Shown: positions 10,200 through 23,957 of the stretch, in pieces | Layout: each line of letters opens with the position of its first letter | How positions within the stretch are numbered: the first letter of the stretch is position 1 | Source: Simmondsia chinensis | Taxonomy: Eukaryota; Streptophyta; Magnoliopsida; Caryophyllales; Simmondsiaceae | Reading direction: 5' to 3' | Assembly (NCBI GenBank): GCA_018398585.1 | Contig: JAGTTD010000011.1 | Location: 34,096,164 to 34,160,163 of the forward strand | Length of the DNA: 64,000 nucleotides | Position numbers and translations under genes: made by a program | Notes under the pieces: generated by a model | The model's input: only the letters and a program-made list of their open reading frames with translations | Told to the model about the DNA's origin: nothing | Databases searched by the model: none

Positions 10200-12812
10200 A
10201 GAAAAATATAATTTTCTTTTATTTAAAAATATTTTTTAAAGATCAGACATGCCCAAATCCTGAAAAAACAAAACTATTTTTTTTTTCCTAGAAAACACTT
10301 TGTTAGAAAAAGGCTTGGCCAAATAGGTACTGTGTTAATCGAGTTAGGCTAGGGTTGAATTGCTCGTGTTTCGGTAATTTCTTGTTTGGGTCATCTCAAT
10401 TTGTGTGATGGAATGCCTAATTTTATCTCTAAGTTTCTAGGTTCGAGTTCGTACAGTGAATAAGTGCTTATACTTTCAAAAGTTCCTTTTATTTTTTTGG
10501 GTGAGATTCGAATGTGTTATGTATAACCTCTAATAAATGGATAATAAATCATCAATATATTAATTTATGACGGATAAACAATCATTTGATCTAAAGTTTC
10601 TATTAGTATATAATTTTAATAGTTTTAGAATTTTCATTGTCTTATAATTATTTTGTAAACCTAATAAGTAGTCTCTTAATTTTTATTTTCTTTAATAGTC
10701 AAATTGTTTTGACACATGCAATTGATTCAGAATTCGATTGAAAATACTGTAAATTTAAGTTCTTTTACCTCATAATCAATTGTTATAACTATATGATTAT
10801 ATGTAAAATGAACCGAACAAATCAGTTCAACAAAATTCATAAACACAGGAGTCAAGATATATTTGATTGTATATGTGAAATTATAGTTAAAGCGCTTGTA
10901 GAAAACTTAAACGCTTTTGAATGAAACTTATTTAATATTGTAGTTAAAATGTGGTTGGAGACATTATTTTCTAAAACTATTATATATATATATATATATT
11001 GAGGAGGGTACTATTTAAATAAACACTTTTGAAAATAGAAAGATAAACTTACTCTTACTCCAAAGAAAATAATCACAAATAATCCTTCATATTAAAGCAA
11101 CTCTTTAACTATTTTTAATATTATAAAAAATTTAAGTATAATACAAATAAATAATTTTAATATTGTTTAATTACATAATTAGTTAAATAATTTAATTAAT
11201 CTTTTAAATTATAAATAAAAAAATTGCTGACAATTTTATTTTATTTGATCTAACTGGTTGTGATATGAATCATACACAAATTTAGACAAAAATTAGTTTA
11301 AAATAATTTCATTTAAATTGTTAATTAAAGATAAATCATTTTTTATTATATATAACTAATAATATAAATTGTAAAATACATATTCTATAAAATAAAAGAA
11401 ACTACTAAGTAATATATTTACATTGACAACTAAACAGCTTATTTTGCATCTTGCAACACTTCTGATATAATTTACAAAATACCTCAACTATTTTTTGCTA
11501 TAAAACAACACTTTCATAGCATAGCTGAGGTGTTTTAATCTAGAATGTAAAAATGACGCAGCATACACTAATATATGATACTGCTATTGAATCAATAATC
11601 TACATCAAAATACATAAAATTTGATCGACTCAAATAATAAGGTACCAGGACCGAGCTAGACTCACGACGAGTCAAGTATAGGGATCCCAATCCTGTCACT
11701 GGATGCTAACTTCTGGGGACACCCGCTAAGCTATAGACCCCAATCTACCTTATTGTATGTAGAGAATCTTTTTGAGTAGACGATGATGAGTACAATCTGG
11801 AAATTATTCGAGATACACGTATATGGGACCGATCACCCTGCTTACCAAAAGAAAAATAAACAACAATTTGCATAAAATGTGAGTTCATACTTGTATTTCT
11901 AGCAAGTATGCCATAACACGAACTATCGAGTATTCAAATTATTCATTATGCCAGGATGTAGAAAAGTTGCCTTCTTGAAAGTATCTTTACAAAAACATTT
12001 TTGTAAAAACTTTTTTCGATGAGGATATTTTTTCCTTAAAAAAATTTTAGTTTTTACTTTTACTTCTACTATATAAAGAAAGACAATTCTTTTTCTAGAC
12101 CAAATACCGTCAAAACTGAGTGTGTTTTGAACTTAGCCACCACACTAGATTAGCTAAATAAGTTAAATATAAGTTCAGTAGAGCTCAAGCTCTACGGCTG
12201 GTAGGCCTGAGCAAGTTGGATCAGTAACTCTCGAGCTACAATGAACGTAAATGTGCTTAAATAACCTGAGTTTTAGCCTCAATAAGTCTAAAGCAAACCT
12301 AAAACAGACAAGATGGGTTTACGCTCAACTGAAACACGAGCTCACACTCAAAGTCTCCTAACTAACCGAGCTTTGAGCAAAGCCTTGAACATGAAGAGCT
12401 CAGGCTCGTCTCTGCTCATTTACATATCAATCCACCACCCATTTTGAGATAAGCAAGAATTACCTTATGTTCATATTATACCAGGAATTATTTCCTAATG
12501 AGCAAAAAAGGAGACAATAATATCATGTCACATTAATAATTCAATCATAACCAATTCGTTCATAATGTGGCTTTCAGAGACTCATGCTGCAAAATAAAAA
12601 AATAATTATAAAAAAAAAAGGAAAAGAATCCTAACTTCAACTATCAACTTCAATACAAGAAATATCTTCTCAAAATGAACCTCCGATATACTCTGCATCT
12701 CCCTGATATAATATTTTTGAGAAACAATTAATGAATATGTAGAATAGAAGTACATGATTCATATTATGTACATCTTATATGCATCTAAGACCTCTATATT
12801 GTTTCATTCAAT
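10200..12812. other. intergenic AT-rich DNA downstream of the kinesin gene
   Basis: No gene found. Contents: a (TA)n run at about 10980-11000, AT-rich low-complexity stretches at 11100-11420, an unplaced GC-richer patch at 11640-11760, and at about 12170-12430 a block rich in GAGCTC/CTCAGGCTCG words like those in the MITE-like element at 22397-22774. The part nearest 12812 should include the kinesin 3' UTR. Confidence 0.45.
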
Positions 12813-15800
12813 CTAATTTATAGCAGTAAGAGGAACTCTAGGATCTCTTACCGATTGTGTGCCCTCGATCTGTCCTACAAGATGTTTCACATCACCGTTT
12901 GCTTGCTTTCCTGATTTTGAATCCCAAAAAGACTTCAACAACTCATCGAATGCCGGTGTTCTCAGTTCTTCGATTGATAATACGCTCGGTAAGTTGAACA
13001 ACCTTTTCCTTGGAGTTGAACAAGTTGGTTCATCCACCTGTGTGTTCAAGTGAGATTTGGAAATGTCAGGAAATGAACAACAGATCGAATATATTCGGAC
13101 AATTGATGTAATTCTCACAGATATGAACTACTTTGGAAGATAATTTGGAATATGTATATGAAGTACCCTAGGATGTGTAAGACTGAAAATAGTGCAGTTT
13201 CTGGCAAGGGTAAAAACAGCAATATTGGATGATATGATACGGGGCGACTCTCAGTGAAGGGGTGCCTTCCTGCTACAGAGTTGGATGATGGAAGTCCCAA
13301 ACATGTGAGACCAGTTAAGAATAATTTAACGTTTGTGGTTGAAAGGAGAAAAAAAAAGATTTGAGTTCCGTCTAGAAAGTGAAATGGTGGTTTCCATCTT
13401 GGAAGTGAATCACCAAACTGAAATGTCTTCGAGTATGAAAATCACGAACTTTTACCTAATGGCTTAAATTTTTGAAATACTTGATTATTCAACATGATGT
13501 TGTAACCCTCTTTGACTGAGAGGTCTCAAATCAAACACCAACAATCCTCATTCTCAATGTTAAATTAACTATAGAACAAGATATAAGGTATGCTTGTGTA
13601 CTTATACCCAAAACCAATTCTTGGCATCTACTTAACAATTTAAGCTTTTGAAATAATTAGTTTCTCGACAACGTGGTCAATGCAAATGCAATAAGTCAAA
13701 AATGCTTTGTCAAATTTTTTTTATTTCTCTTTTTTTTTTTTGTTGTGAGCACCAAATGCTTTGTGAAAGTTCTAATCATTACAATTTCATCTTATTTATG
13801 TTGTCAACACCATTCACCCCTTTTCAGTATGATATGAAATGCAGCTCGAAATTCTTACCCTATATTCATGCAGAAGACATGTTCCTGCATGTTCGGTGAT
13901 TTCCACAGTCTTATGGTAGTGTCCACTCCTCAGTTGCCTCATCTCTCCGGAACAAGGAGCAATCATGGAATCGATATTCTCTCTTGCATCATGATCCAAT
14001 TGCAATGAATCTGCATTTTCTTTCCTGATTAGTCCACGTAACATCGAAATAATATCACACTCATTGATCACAGTAAACTTTAGAAACGTACAGTCAATGG
14101 ACTTTAATAGATCCTTGTCTTCAACATCTACGTCTTCCAAGGCAGATGACGCAGAAGAAGAGAACTTCGATCGTAGTCTTTGGTTAGCTTCCATCCCTCC
14201 CCTACAAAGACGAAAAATATATTGGTATCTGAAAATATACGACCAACATATAAGGACAAGATCCAATGGGAAACCACTTACTTAACAATGGCATTCACTG
14301 AAGCAACATTGCTCTTTTCTAGGCCAAGCAAAGAATCCTGAGCGTTCTTCCACTGTTGCGATCCCATCTCTGCCTTAGACAAACTGCATATATTGCATTT
14401 AATACAATGGCAAGGAAGAAAGCATAGCTAACTTCAAATATATAGTTATTTATGGAAGTAGCCGCATACCAACACTTAGAAACCTCTTGCAGGGCTTTCT
14501 TTCCACTTTCCACAGCAGCTGTATCTTCAAGGTACTTAGACTCTGCTTTTTCCACATAAACCGACCATTCAGCCTTAACACCAGCAGTATCATCTTGCAT
14601 AGTTGACATTTCTTGCTGAAGTTCGCTGGTTGTGGCAGCTCCGCTTTCTCGCAAACCATTAACAGCTGTTTGAACCTAGTGAATAGTAACAACTGTCTAT
14701 GAGAGTTCATGCTTTCAACAAACTCTATATAATGATGCCAATTTCATGACAGTTAACTGAAAGTCCGTTATGTAAAGTTGTGTTGCTTTCTCAAATTTAA
14801 GTCTCGATTTAGAGATAGAGGTTTGTGGTCACAGAGGGCTTACGACTAAAGCCCATCACTCACCTTCATTTTCGCCCCCTCATAGTATAAGACCCTTTTT
14901 TGCTAAATCCTGCAGGCTCATGAAGAGTTTTTGAGTTTTTTTTGGCTAAGCCTATACATATGTTGTTATGCGCACAAATTGGTAGTATCCTCCTTCAAAT
15001 TTCTTAGTGGATTGCTTTCTCTTCCGCACGTGATTTTTTCCCTCAATTTGAGAGTTTTCCATGTAAATTATGTGTTCTTGTTCTCTCTCTATCTCTTCTC
15101 TTTTCGATTTCTTTTAGATCTATTCTTTTGCATGTAAATGGAATCCAATTCTTGGGTATTTTCCGAACAATTTAATATAATGGCTATATCTTATTACAAT
15201 GCTTAATTATAAGAAGATGCTATGCAGATCTCACTGAAATGATCAAGAATGAAATATAAGTGCAAACCAGTTCTTTTTTCCTAGCATTTGAACTTGCAAG
15301 CAGCTCTGCCACCTTCTCTAATAATTGCCTCTCTTCTCTGGCAGCACATTCCTACATGTATAAAACAAACATATGAACGCCAGTAACAACAGTGACGTGT
15401 GGTAATTGCAGCCTAAAACAAGGAGATGAGATCACCTCAAACTTTCTTTCCAGATCAGACAACTTTTGTTCATTGACAGCTTGTGCTTCCTCCACAATTT
15501 TGGTAAATTTAAATGCATGCACATCCAAAGTATTGAAAAAGTTCACAGTAACTTTAGAAATGGACCGAGTGCTCTCCATGGTTCTGGAATGTGCCTGCGA
15601 CAGTCACAAATGGAAAAAGTTCACACAGAAAACCAAATTCGCCCAAACTAGGTTTTCTTTATTAAGTGGGTCCTGCTAGACCACCCAATTTTCTTCAAAA
15701 AAAGCTGATTTTTTTTTTTGGTCACCAACTGACCTCACGTTGTTTTTGTGCATATGCACCCAGCTTCTCCTCCTGGTCCTGAAGATCTTTTTGAAGATCA

Positions 15801-18800
15801 TTTAGTAATGCATCCGCATCAGAAGCAAATTGTTTGAAAAGCTGTCATAGAAGCAATAATATGATCAAGTTGTTCAAGAAATATGATACTATACTGTATA
15901 TATAATGAAAATCTTCTTACTTCTTCAACACCTGATGAGTGCTTTGACACTTCTGAATTTACATCACCGAAAGTGAATCTTGATTTACCATCAAGTTCTC
16001 CTACCAGATCATCCAAAGCTTTGATACCGGAGCCGTACATGGCTTTCAGCTTTCCCAAACGTTGTCTTAATTCTTTGGCAGCCTATGAGCAGAATAAGAA
16101 AGAGGCTCAATGGACAGAAGTTGAATACTTCATGCATCAGGGTTTAGTAGCTGAACTTTACCTCAGCCTTGGTTGAGACGAATGTTTTCATATCTTCTTC
16201 CATGTCCATTAATTGCTGCTCTTGTTGGGTCACAGAAATTGCCACAGTTTTATGCAATGACTCAAGCTGTTGGGTCAACTCAGACTGGAATTTCTGAACA
16301 AGAGTTCTATTCCCATCCTCGATTTTATCCTTCCGTTCTGTAATGCCACCATCATAGGCAGCTAAGTCTCAGTTCATTAAATATGACAAGGAAAGACGTA
16401 GCCAAGCATTGAAATACAAACCAATCTTTGCGAATAAGTTGGCAATATCTGATGTAGCACTCTCTAGTTCAGAGCGAAGTTCAACTGCCTGCTCAACAAG
16501 GGCTTTCTCTGGAACATCAATGCCATTCACACATTATCTTTTCCATGATAATCATAAAGAAATCAAACTCTAAATGATATTTTTCTATTTATGCAGAGAA
16601 GGTTAAATAAATCTTGTGTCAAAGGTTATTCTCCCTACTAATCGACCTCTTTCTCCAAAGATTATCATGGTACAATTGGCAAAACAAACTCCTCTGGTCA
16701 AGGCAGATCAACAAACTAAATGTGGCAACATTACAATTGTAAGGGCAGAGGGCATATCACAAATGAATGCTACAACAGGGAACGGAGATTTAATTACCAG
16801 ATCGGAGGAGATTAGATATGATATGTTCCTTTTCTTTAATTGTCGCAAGTGCCTGTTTATGTTTTTCTTCAAGATCAACCCATGAATGTTCAGTTTCTTC
16901 CAGCTTTTTCTGCAAGCAACAGAGGAATGATCAAAGTTTTGAATGATAAAGTAAAATTGAATAGAGGAAGAGATTAGCTATAGCAATAGGAAGGCAGGAA
17001 GGAGATGAAGACCAGGTCTGTCATAGAAAGCAGAAACAGTTATGTTACCTCTGTTCTTTCAAGTTTGTTACTTAAATCTGCAGCCAATTGCTGCTCAGAG
17101 TCATAGAGTTCTTGTAGTTCGCCCAGTTGCTGAAAACAAGAAGTATTGTGATAACTGACTACATTTCTAAATAGAGAACTCAAGTCATTTCCAATTAGAT
17201 AACTTTGAGTAATGCATTTTGAATATGTTATGCACCTTGTCTTTGGACTCTATATCAAGCTCCATTTTCTCCACCTTTTCCGTCAATGCCTGACAACAGA
17301 GTCTTACATAAGGGTCAAACGAATTCAATGAAGTTTTGAAAGCTTGTGCCACAAGATTATATAATGGAAACCTTTTTCTCTGCTTCTTCTTGAAGATATC
17401 TATCACGTGGAATATAAATCCCATTCTTCTCTCTTGCAGCAAACACCTCTGATCAGAAACATCATTATGAGGAACAATTTCAGTAAGAACTGAGCCAGGC
17501 ATGTTAATAAAACTTATTTTCTTTTCTTTTTCGGAATACTGTAGAATTTGTTACCAAAGGAACTAGTCACACATGCAAACACACTCTCACACAGTCTGAG
17601 TGAAATAATTAGAAACCTTGCTTAAGGCGGTCAATTTCAGAGTACAAGTCTTTGATCATTGCAGACTTCATCATCTTTTGGTTGATCTGAGAGAATAACC
17701 ATATAGAAGGATTCAATTCCATGTAAACCAGACAAAGACGGTAACAAAAACACAAATAAAATGATCTCAAGTAGACTGTAAATGCAACAATCTAGCCACT
17801 GGCCTCTGGCTTGTTCTTGATATTCTTAGCACGATGTGCATAATCTAGAGTGCTGAGTGTCTCCTCCAAACAATGAACTGATGGTGATACAGTGGCAATA
17901 ATGCATGTCTTCGTCTTTCCTCCCAAGGAATCTCTCAATAACCTTGTCAATTTGCTATCCCTGATATTCCAAGTGAAAATTTTTAATTTATTTTCAAGAG
18001 AGTCGCAGAAGAACAACATTGGTTGTTGGTTTGACCAGAGAAATACTTGTCATACCTATATGGAATGTGACCAGAGTGCTCAACCAGTGCATTAATGACA
18101 CGACCTAACGTAAGAAGGCTTTTGTTGATCTCTCCAGCTTCCCTTGCTCTTCCCTGGCAGAAAAGTTGTTCTCAAGTGGATAAGCTATACAAACATAGTA
18201 GTCAAACCACTCAGAACTTCAAAGCAAAACAAAATTAAGGCTTTACAATTCCTATCTTTCAAGAAAATGTCACAATATTACAACCCTTTAAATGAAACAT
18301 GAGGGAAGACAATGACCCTTGGGAATCAATTTCATAGACATGAAAGTTTCTATCATGGCGTACCTCCCTTGCGCCAGAGCGTGAAATGTTCTCTGAACCC
18401 GCAAGGTCCACTAGATTGAGCTTTCCACATTTGATCATTTCCTCGCCTTCTGGAGTGCACTCCTTAATGTGAATTGTGATGGAAACGATTGAGTGAGAAC
18501 GACTACTTTGCTTGTTAAGTAAGGTCTCTGCCGTGCGCCTTTTAGCCGAACCCTTCTCAAGAATTCTGTAAATTTCATTAGCAGTAGTCACAATTTCTTC
18601 TTCCAAGCCTCTGACAAAGATACCTCCTTTTCCATCTTCCATCAGTGCCAATGGTTTCTTAGATTTGTCATCTACATATTTTACAGACTCCTCGGGAGCC
18701 AAAAGATCAGTTATTTCTTCATTATATAGCTCCAAAAATGTGACCTTCATGTTGTACTCTGCACACTGCACTTCTAATATGTTAAATATTTGCTCGACTG

Positions 18801-20059
18801 ATCTGGGGATGACACCAGCATCACTTGGAAATTCACCATTCTACAATACATAAGCTTCGACATGATTAAAAAATTTCACTACACAGAGGTCAAAAGATCA
18901 TGTAGTCTAGTAAAGAACAGAGTTTGTATGTGAATTGGGACCTTTTTTCTTGCTCCTCCTTCCATGGTGTATGTTTTACCGGTTCCCGTTTGACCATATG
19001 CAAATATGGTGCAATTATAACCCTCAAGAACTTCATTGACAATGGGAGAAATTGCATGATCAAACAACTCTTTCTGTTTAGATGTTGGACCGAAAACCTA
19101 CACACAACAGTCATCAAAATTTTGAATGCAACCATGAAAACAAACGAAAGCATATCAAAAACGATAGGTCAATAAATGGCAGCAATCAAATTGAACTTTC
19201 TGTGGCACACTTCAGCAGCTTCAAAAACTCGATACAAGTTTCTAGGTTTGTCTTGGGGCAAGCACACGAGCGGCATCATTTCATCTGACGGAATAGAAAG
19301 AAGTGCATACCTTATCAAATGTGAATGTTCTATCAATCTGCTTGTTGGCGATAAGCTGTGCAGCGCAAACTTCTCTTCTAATCTCATTACAAGTAATAAC
19401 AACGGGCGTGTTAACTCTCCTCTCCTCCTCATTCAATGGCCTGCACACGCACCATTCAATCATTGCAAGCTTGTAATATCTAGCATAAAGTATATATTAG
19501 TACCCTAAAGTTTGGTGTAATAAATTTTTAGTCCAAAAAGTCATATTTAATAAAATCATTCAAATAATAAGAATGTAAATAGGTCCTTATTCCAACTCTT
19601 CTTCATTACCAATGTCACAAAATGTTGGTTCATCATAGGATGAGAGGAATAGCGAGGAGATAGGAAAGTTATCAACATAACAATAAATTTTACATTCTTT
19701 CACACAATTGTTTAGACTATTTTACTAAATACATGCAAATTGTGGACTAAAAATGTATTTCACAAAGTTTGTATACTAGAAAAACCATTACATCAAATTT
19801 CAAGATACTAATATGTAATCTACCCTAATATCTATGTCACATTTTCATCAATGTACAAGTATGTGATTCAGGAAGCACAAATTAACATGATTGAGGCTCA
19901 CCTGCAACGCAAAATAACCTGAACATTGACACCTTTTTCTTTATCGTGCCTGCTCAAACTCGAATCCGATCGCAGATCTCTCGATGCTTTATCAGTTGAA
20001 CGCGGGGTATGCGACGGCGACACTGATTTCACGCTTACTGCTCTCCTTTGCGACTCCAT
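12813..20059 (-). CDS. kinesin-5 (BimC/Eg5 class, 125-kDa kinesin-related protein), 22 exons
   Basis: Plus-end motor that crosslinks antiparallel microtubules in the spindle and phragmoplast (family role). Exons: 20059-19902, 19440-19311, 19097-18942, 18840-18364, 18153-18056, 17960-17804, 17686-17617, 17448-17372, 17289-17236, 17129-17049, 16909-16798, 16508-16422, 16337-16162, 16082-15921, 15841-15734, 15594-15436, 15351-15268, 14675-14470, 14383-14282, 14201-14092, 14010-13859, 13037-12813. They join in frame to 1046 residues, normal for the class. The N-terminal motor has the P-loop GQTGTGKT (131-138), switch [10 protein letters not shown], switch [10 protein letters not shown] and the neck start KNKPE. 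A coiled-coil stalk follows. The tail BimC box has TPRKR (Thr about 980, a CDK-type site). All introns are GT-AG except the one after exon 6, which must use a GC donor. Confidence 0.93.
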
Positions 20060-20720
20060 TTGTTGATATCGCTAACAAAAACTCAATTTCTCCTGAGATA
20101 TTATCTTAATCAAGTAAATCCTCCACTCTTTAAGCAACAAACATCAGCTCATCGGCACAAATCAAATCTCAAAACCCTAGCCTCGCAACTTTACGAATAA
20201 ATGCAACGACATTCCGCGAAAATCAAGAAAAATGCAAGAAATCAAGCAATTTATCCAAAATATAGAATTCGACGTCGCAGATGCATCAAAACATCAGCTC
20301 ATCGTGCAAATCAAATGTCAAAACCCTAGCCTCATAACTACAAGAACAAATGCAATCGACATTCAGCGAGAATCAACAGAAATGGCAAGCAATTTAATCA
20401 AAATATGGAATTCTATGCATCGAAAACATAGACATAGCCAAAAAAAAGCGCCGTGTAACTAATCAGAAGTTCAAGAAGTCACATAATTTGAGATCTACGG
20501 CTGGATCGAGTGCGAACGATCCAAAATCGAACTCTAAAATCAATAAAATCACAAAAAATAAAAAGAGAGAAAAATTACGACAATCCACCGGCCGGCAGCG
20601 AGATGAATTCAATGCTGAACTGTTGATCGCGACAATGGCGATGAAGATTTCAAACAACGAGAGAGAGAGAGAGAGAGAGAGGAAAGCGAGTGCGTGGGAG
20701 TGTTAGACAAACAGAGAGGA
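20060..20720 (-). promoter_or_regulatory. leader and promoter region of the kinesin-5 gene
   Basis: The ATG at 20059-20057 ([12 protein letters not shown]) is followed by an in-frame N-terminal extension and a motor that starts [12 protein letters not shown], so this start is well supported. Upstream are two telo-boxes (AAAACCCTAG near 20171 and 20319, each in one copy of a local duplication) and a (GA)n run at 20659-20681, which reads as CT repeats in the sense direction. Telo-boxes are common in genes expressed in dividing plant cells, consistent with a mitotic kinesin. No TATA box was assigned. Confidence 0.5.
20137..20413. repeat. diverged tandem duplication (about 130-bp copies) in the kinesin leader
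   Basis: Copy A is about 20137-20270 and copy B about 20287-20413. Both begin ACATCAGCTCATCG, continue with CAAATCAAAT, the telo-box AAAACCCTAGCCTC, an AAATGCAA segment and GCAATTTA, and end GAATTC. The two differ by scattered substitutions and small indels; the repeat period is 150 bases at the start and 143 at the end. Confidence 0.8.
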
Positions 20721-23700
20721 TGAGTTGGTGAATTTTCTTTTTTATTTTTATTTTTATTTTTAGGTTAAAAACTGATGATGAGAGAGAGAGAGAGAGCTGC
20801 AGTACAGGGATGATGATGCAGAGGTAAATTGAAATATACGCCGTTACAGATGTGCCGTTTAGATTATCAACGCGAGGTCTAACGATTCTTTGTAACGGCA
20901 CAGAAATGCCGTTTAATTTTTGATTTGCCGACCGTTATGTACCGATGACTTAGTAAGACGTCGTTTAGAATTTTTTGAATATTTTGCATTATTGACAGGA
21001 TTGTCCCCAGTTCTTTGCAGATATTACTCAATCATCCTTCGAATACAGAACCTAGTGATTTGAAATTTTAATATAAAATCAATAATTCATCACTTAATTA
21101 CTTTAAAGTTTGAAAATTCTTTTATTTAGATACTATAATATTTTAATGTATGCAACAAAAAATTATGTAATATAAAATTTTTATACCTTATGTATCTTTT
21201 GTCAGAATCTAAAGAATTTTTTGTCAAAAGTGTTGATTTGGTACATAATTTCGATAATATATAAGTATCATCATCAAATATGTATTTTCTCATGCAAATG
21301 GTAAAACATGATACAATATATAAATATCATTATGTTTAATCTGATGACTTTGTTTTCAAATTCAACAATTTTTTGTCAAAATTTTTGTAACATTTATATT
21401 ATGACAATCATGTGTTACGGTAGCAATCTCCATCTCAAGTTTGTTAGGTTTGGACGTGCTTTGGCCCGGGTATAACTTGTGTCAACATATAGCTTGCATT
21501 AACAGCTGAATATCTAAAATTAAGGTAACAAAAGAAATAAAATTTACCAACAATGTACTATAAACTATGCAGCATTTCAACTAAAACTCTAGGGTTTATC
21601 CCCCAACCTTTCCCCCGGGTCCTTACCACTATAAAAAAAAAATGTAATAGACTGATTCCCAACTAATATCGGTCCAAAGGCCCTATGAAGTTTAACATAT
21701 CCAACCGTAAGTAAGCATTAAAAATGAGAAATCAATTTTATCATAAAGAAAAATAATAATTTAAACAAATTTATAAATACAATTGTTTATAATACTAGCC
21801 CGGTATTTACTTGCCCAGAAAGGGGCGGCCCAGCGCCCTCGAACTAGGTGCCTAGAGACAGATGCCTAGCGCATAGTGGACGGGTGCCCAGCACCCCCGA
21901 GCCCGACTCTTGTCCGACTTAAAGCTCTATATAAAGGGGGAAGAACTTTTCATTTTCGCGTCCTCTCGGGACCCCCAAACCACTTTCTCTCTCTCGATGG
22001 CAAGTCACATCTAAGGCTAAGAAATATCTAGTCGGGCGTTTAACTAGAGCTTGAGTTTAGCTCATCCTAACAAACCTCGCCTCGTATAGAACTCTAATAT
22101 AATGAATAAGCACACCGATCAAATTCATCGTAAATAATAATAAACTCAGTACGGTAAATATTTGGAAATAAAACAATCAACAACCATACTAAAAATACGA
22201 GGTTACCAGGCAAAGAGAAATGATAAGTTTACCCAAAATTATTAGACTTCGAAGGTAATCCATCCTATTATGGTGGGTTCACATGGGAGCCCAAACCGGC
22301 TGAACCGGGTACATCATGACCATGACACTTGGGGACCCCATGTCATGTGAGCCCCCTGTTGATAAGGTGTCGTCATCATGGAATTTCATCCTACACTAGG
22401 GGTGTATTAAACCCGAGTTCAGTTCAAGGTTGTTAGGTTAATATAAGGTTCAATTTAAAGTTTGTCAAGTTCGGACTTTGAACTTGAGCTCAACTTGTCA
22501 AAGGCTTCGGCTCGACCCGTCTTAGTTTGCAACATTTAGGCTCATTTAAGCTAAATCTAGGCATGTTTGAGCCCGTTTAAGCTCAGGCTCGGCTCATTTA
22601 AGATTAAACTTGGCTAAGTTGGGTATAGTTAAACTAATATATTATATTAAGATAGATTAATTTAGGCTTGCGTGCCTATGAGCTCGAGCGTCACTGCCCT
22701 CGGACTTGGCTTAATAAGCTAAACGAGCCGGCCTTCAAGAACTTGGGAGCCGGCTTGACTTGGTTACACCCGTATACAAAATCCAGCGAGGTTGAAGCAG
22801 AGAGTAACTAGCTTTATTATTAGGGTTGAACTTTGTGAAAGCTTTTTAGACAAGAAAGCTATTAGGTCCTATTTGACGCATAAATAGGGGTGTAGTCTTG
22901 AGATGTCTCGTGTAGTTTTTCCCATATATAATAAAATTGTTGCACTCCCTTTTTGGACATATGCTCAGTCCGAATCACATGAATTTGATATCTCTTGTTC
23001 TCTCTCTTTGTCATATTTATTATTTCGATTTTTATCCGATTCAAACCTATTTAGTCATGAAGGACCTCTCTCATATATAAGTTTCTGAGTTTAAAAGCTA
23101 GGAGTTGAAGTAAGAGCGTGAGCAAGTATAATGGCTCAAAGCTCTAGTTTTCCACCTTATACAGTGGTTTCTATTATTGGATGTACTTTAATTTTAGTGT
23201 AGTAATTTTTTTTACAAAAAATATTTGATGGGAGTACATTTACTTGAGGGGCTCTTAATATTTTCGACATATTGGTATCTATTGTGACAAGATCCCTTGT
23301 TGAAGTGCATCTTTGTTTTCCTATTATGACATGATTCTTTGTTGAGGTTTGCGATCTAAAAGTGCTCAGGGGTATTTGGGTGTCTGTGTAGGAAGTTCTC
23401 TTTGATCGTGCCAAACAAAAAGAATTTCGAATTTGGACTCTCGAGTCCTCTATGTGGACTCAGCTAGCTTATGATGGGCTACTTTCCCTCTCTCTTATCT
23501 CGTATTTTAATACTTCTTGCGTATTTCACTTGTGGTAGTAGGCAGATTTTATGTACTTTATTTATCAATTTCATATGAATGTAGAACGTTTGGTTAATTA
23601 TTAGAAAAAAAACAAAAAAAAGGTTCAGAAATGTCTAAGGGACCACAAAAAGAAAAGAAACATAGTGGGGTTGCTTTGATGAGGGAAAAGGAAGATGGTC

Positions 23701-23820
23701 CCATTATATATGTATCATCATTTATCGTAGCACTATATAATTCCATTTCTCACACGGGTCCAAAGCTGATTCTTGTGACTTTTATGATCTGCAGGATATC
23801 ATGTTCGCATGACGATTCGA
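20720..23820. other. intergenic region with transposon remnants, no gene
   Basis: Mostly AT-rich sequence without coding potential. A second short GA run lies at 20780-20796. The block 21790-22080 is GC-richer, contains CTCTATATAAAGGGGG and ends in a CT-rich stretch, which resembles the promoter and R region of an LTR, but its borders were not found. 22270-22390 is a further unassigned GC-richer patch. Confidence 0.4.
22397..22774. mobile_element. MITE-like element with AGGGGTGTA-type ends
   Basis: The left end reads AGGGGTGTATTAAACCCGAG and the right end, inverted, reads ACGGGTGTAACCAAGTCAAG, so both ends share GGGTGTA followed by related sequence. The interior repeats GCTCAGGCTCGGCTC and GAGCTCGAG words. 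This design is typical of non-autonomous hAT-like elements. No clear 8-bp duplication is visible. Confidence 0.5.
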
Positions 23821-23825
23821 TCTTC

Positions 23826-23957
23826 AAGTTGGGGGTCCTTGGAAACAGCCTTTCTTCTACCCGAAAGGGGAAGGCTGCGTACATCCATCCCCCCAGACTC
23901 CGCTCGTGTGGGAGCCTCTGTGGCACTAAAACTGTTATTGTTGTTGTTATTGTTGTA
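23826..23957 (+). mobile_element. (TTG)n-tailed retroposon core, headless subfamily candidate
   Basis: GGGGGTCCTTGGAAACAGCC, AAGGCTGCGTACATCC, GTGGGAGCC, GGCACTAAAACTG and a tail GTTATTGTTGTTGTTATTG. It carries CCTTGG as in the copies at 9427 and 30923, where the LINE- and 5S-linked copies tend to have CTCGG. I could not find a target-site duplication, so the 5' border is uncertain. Confidence 0.7.
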
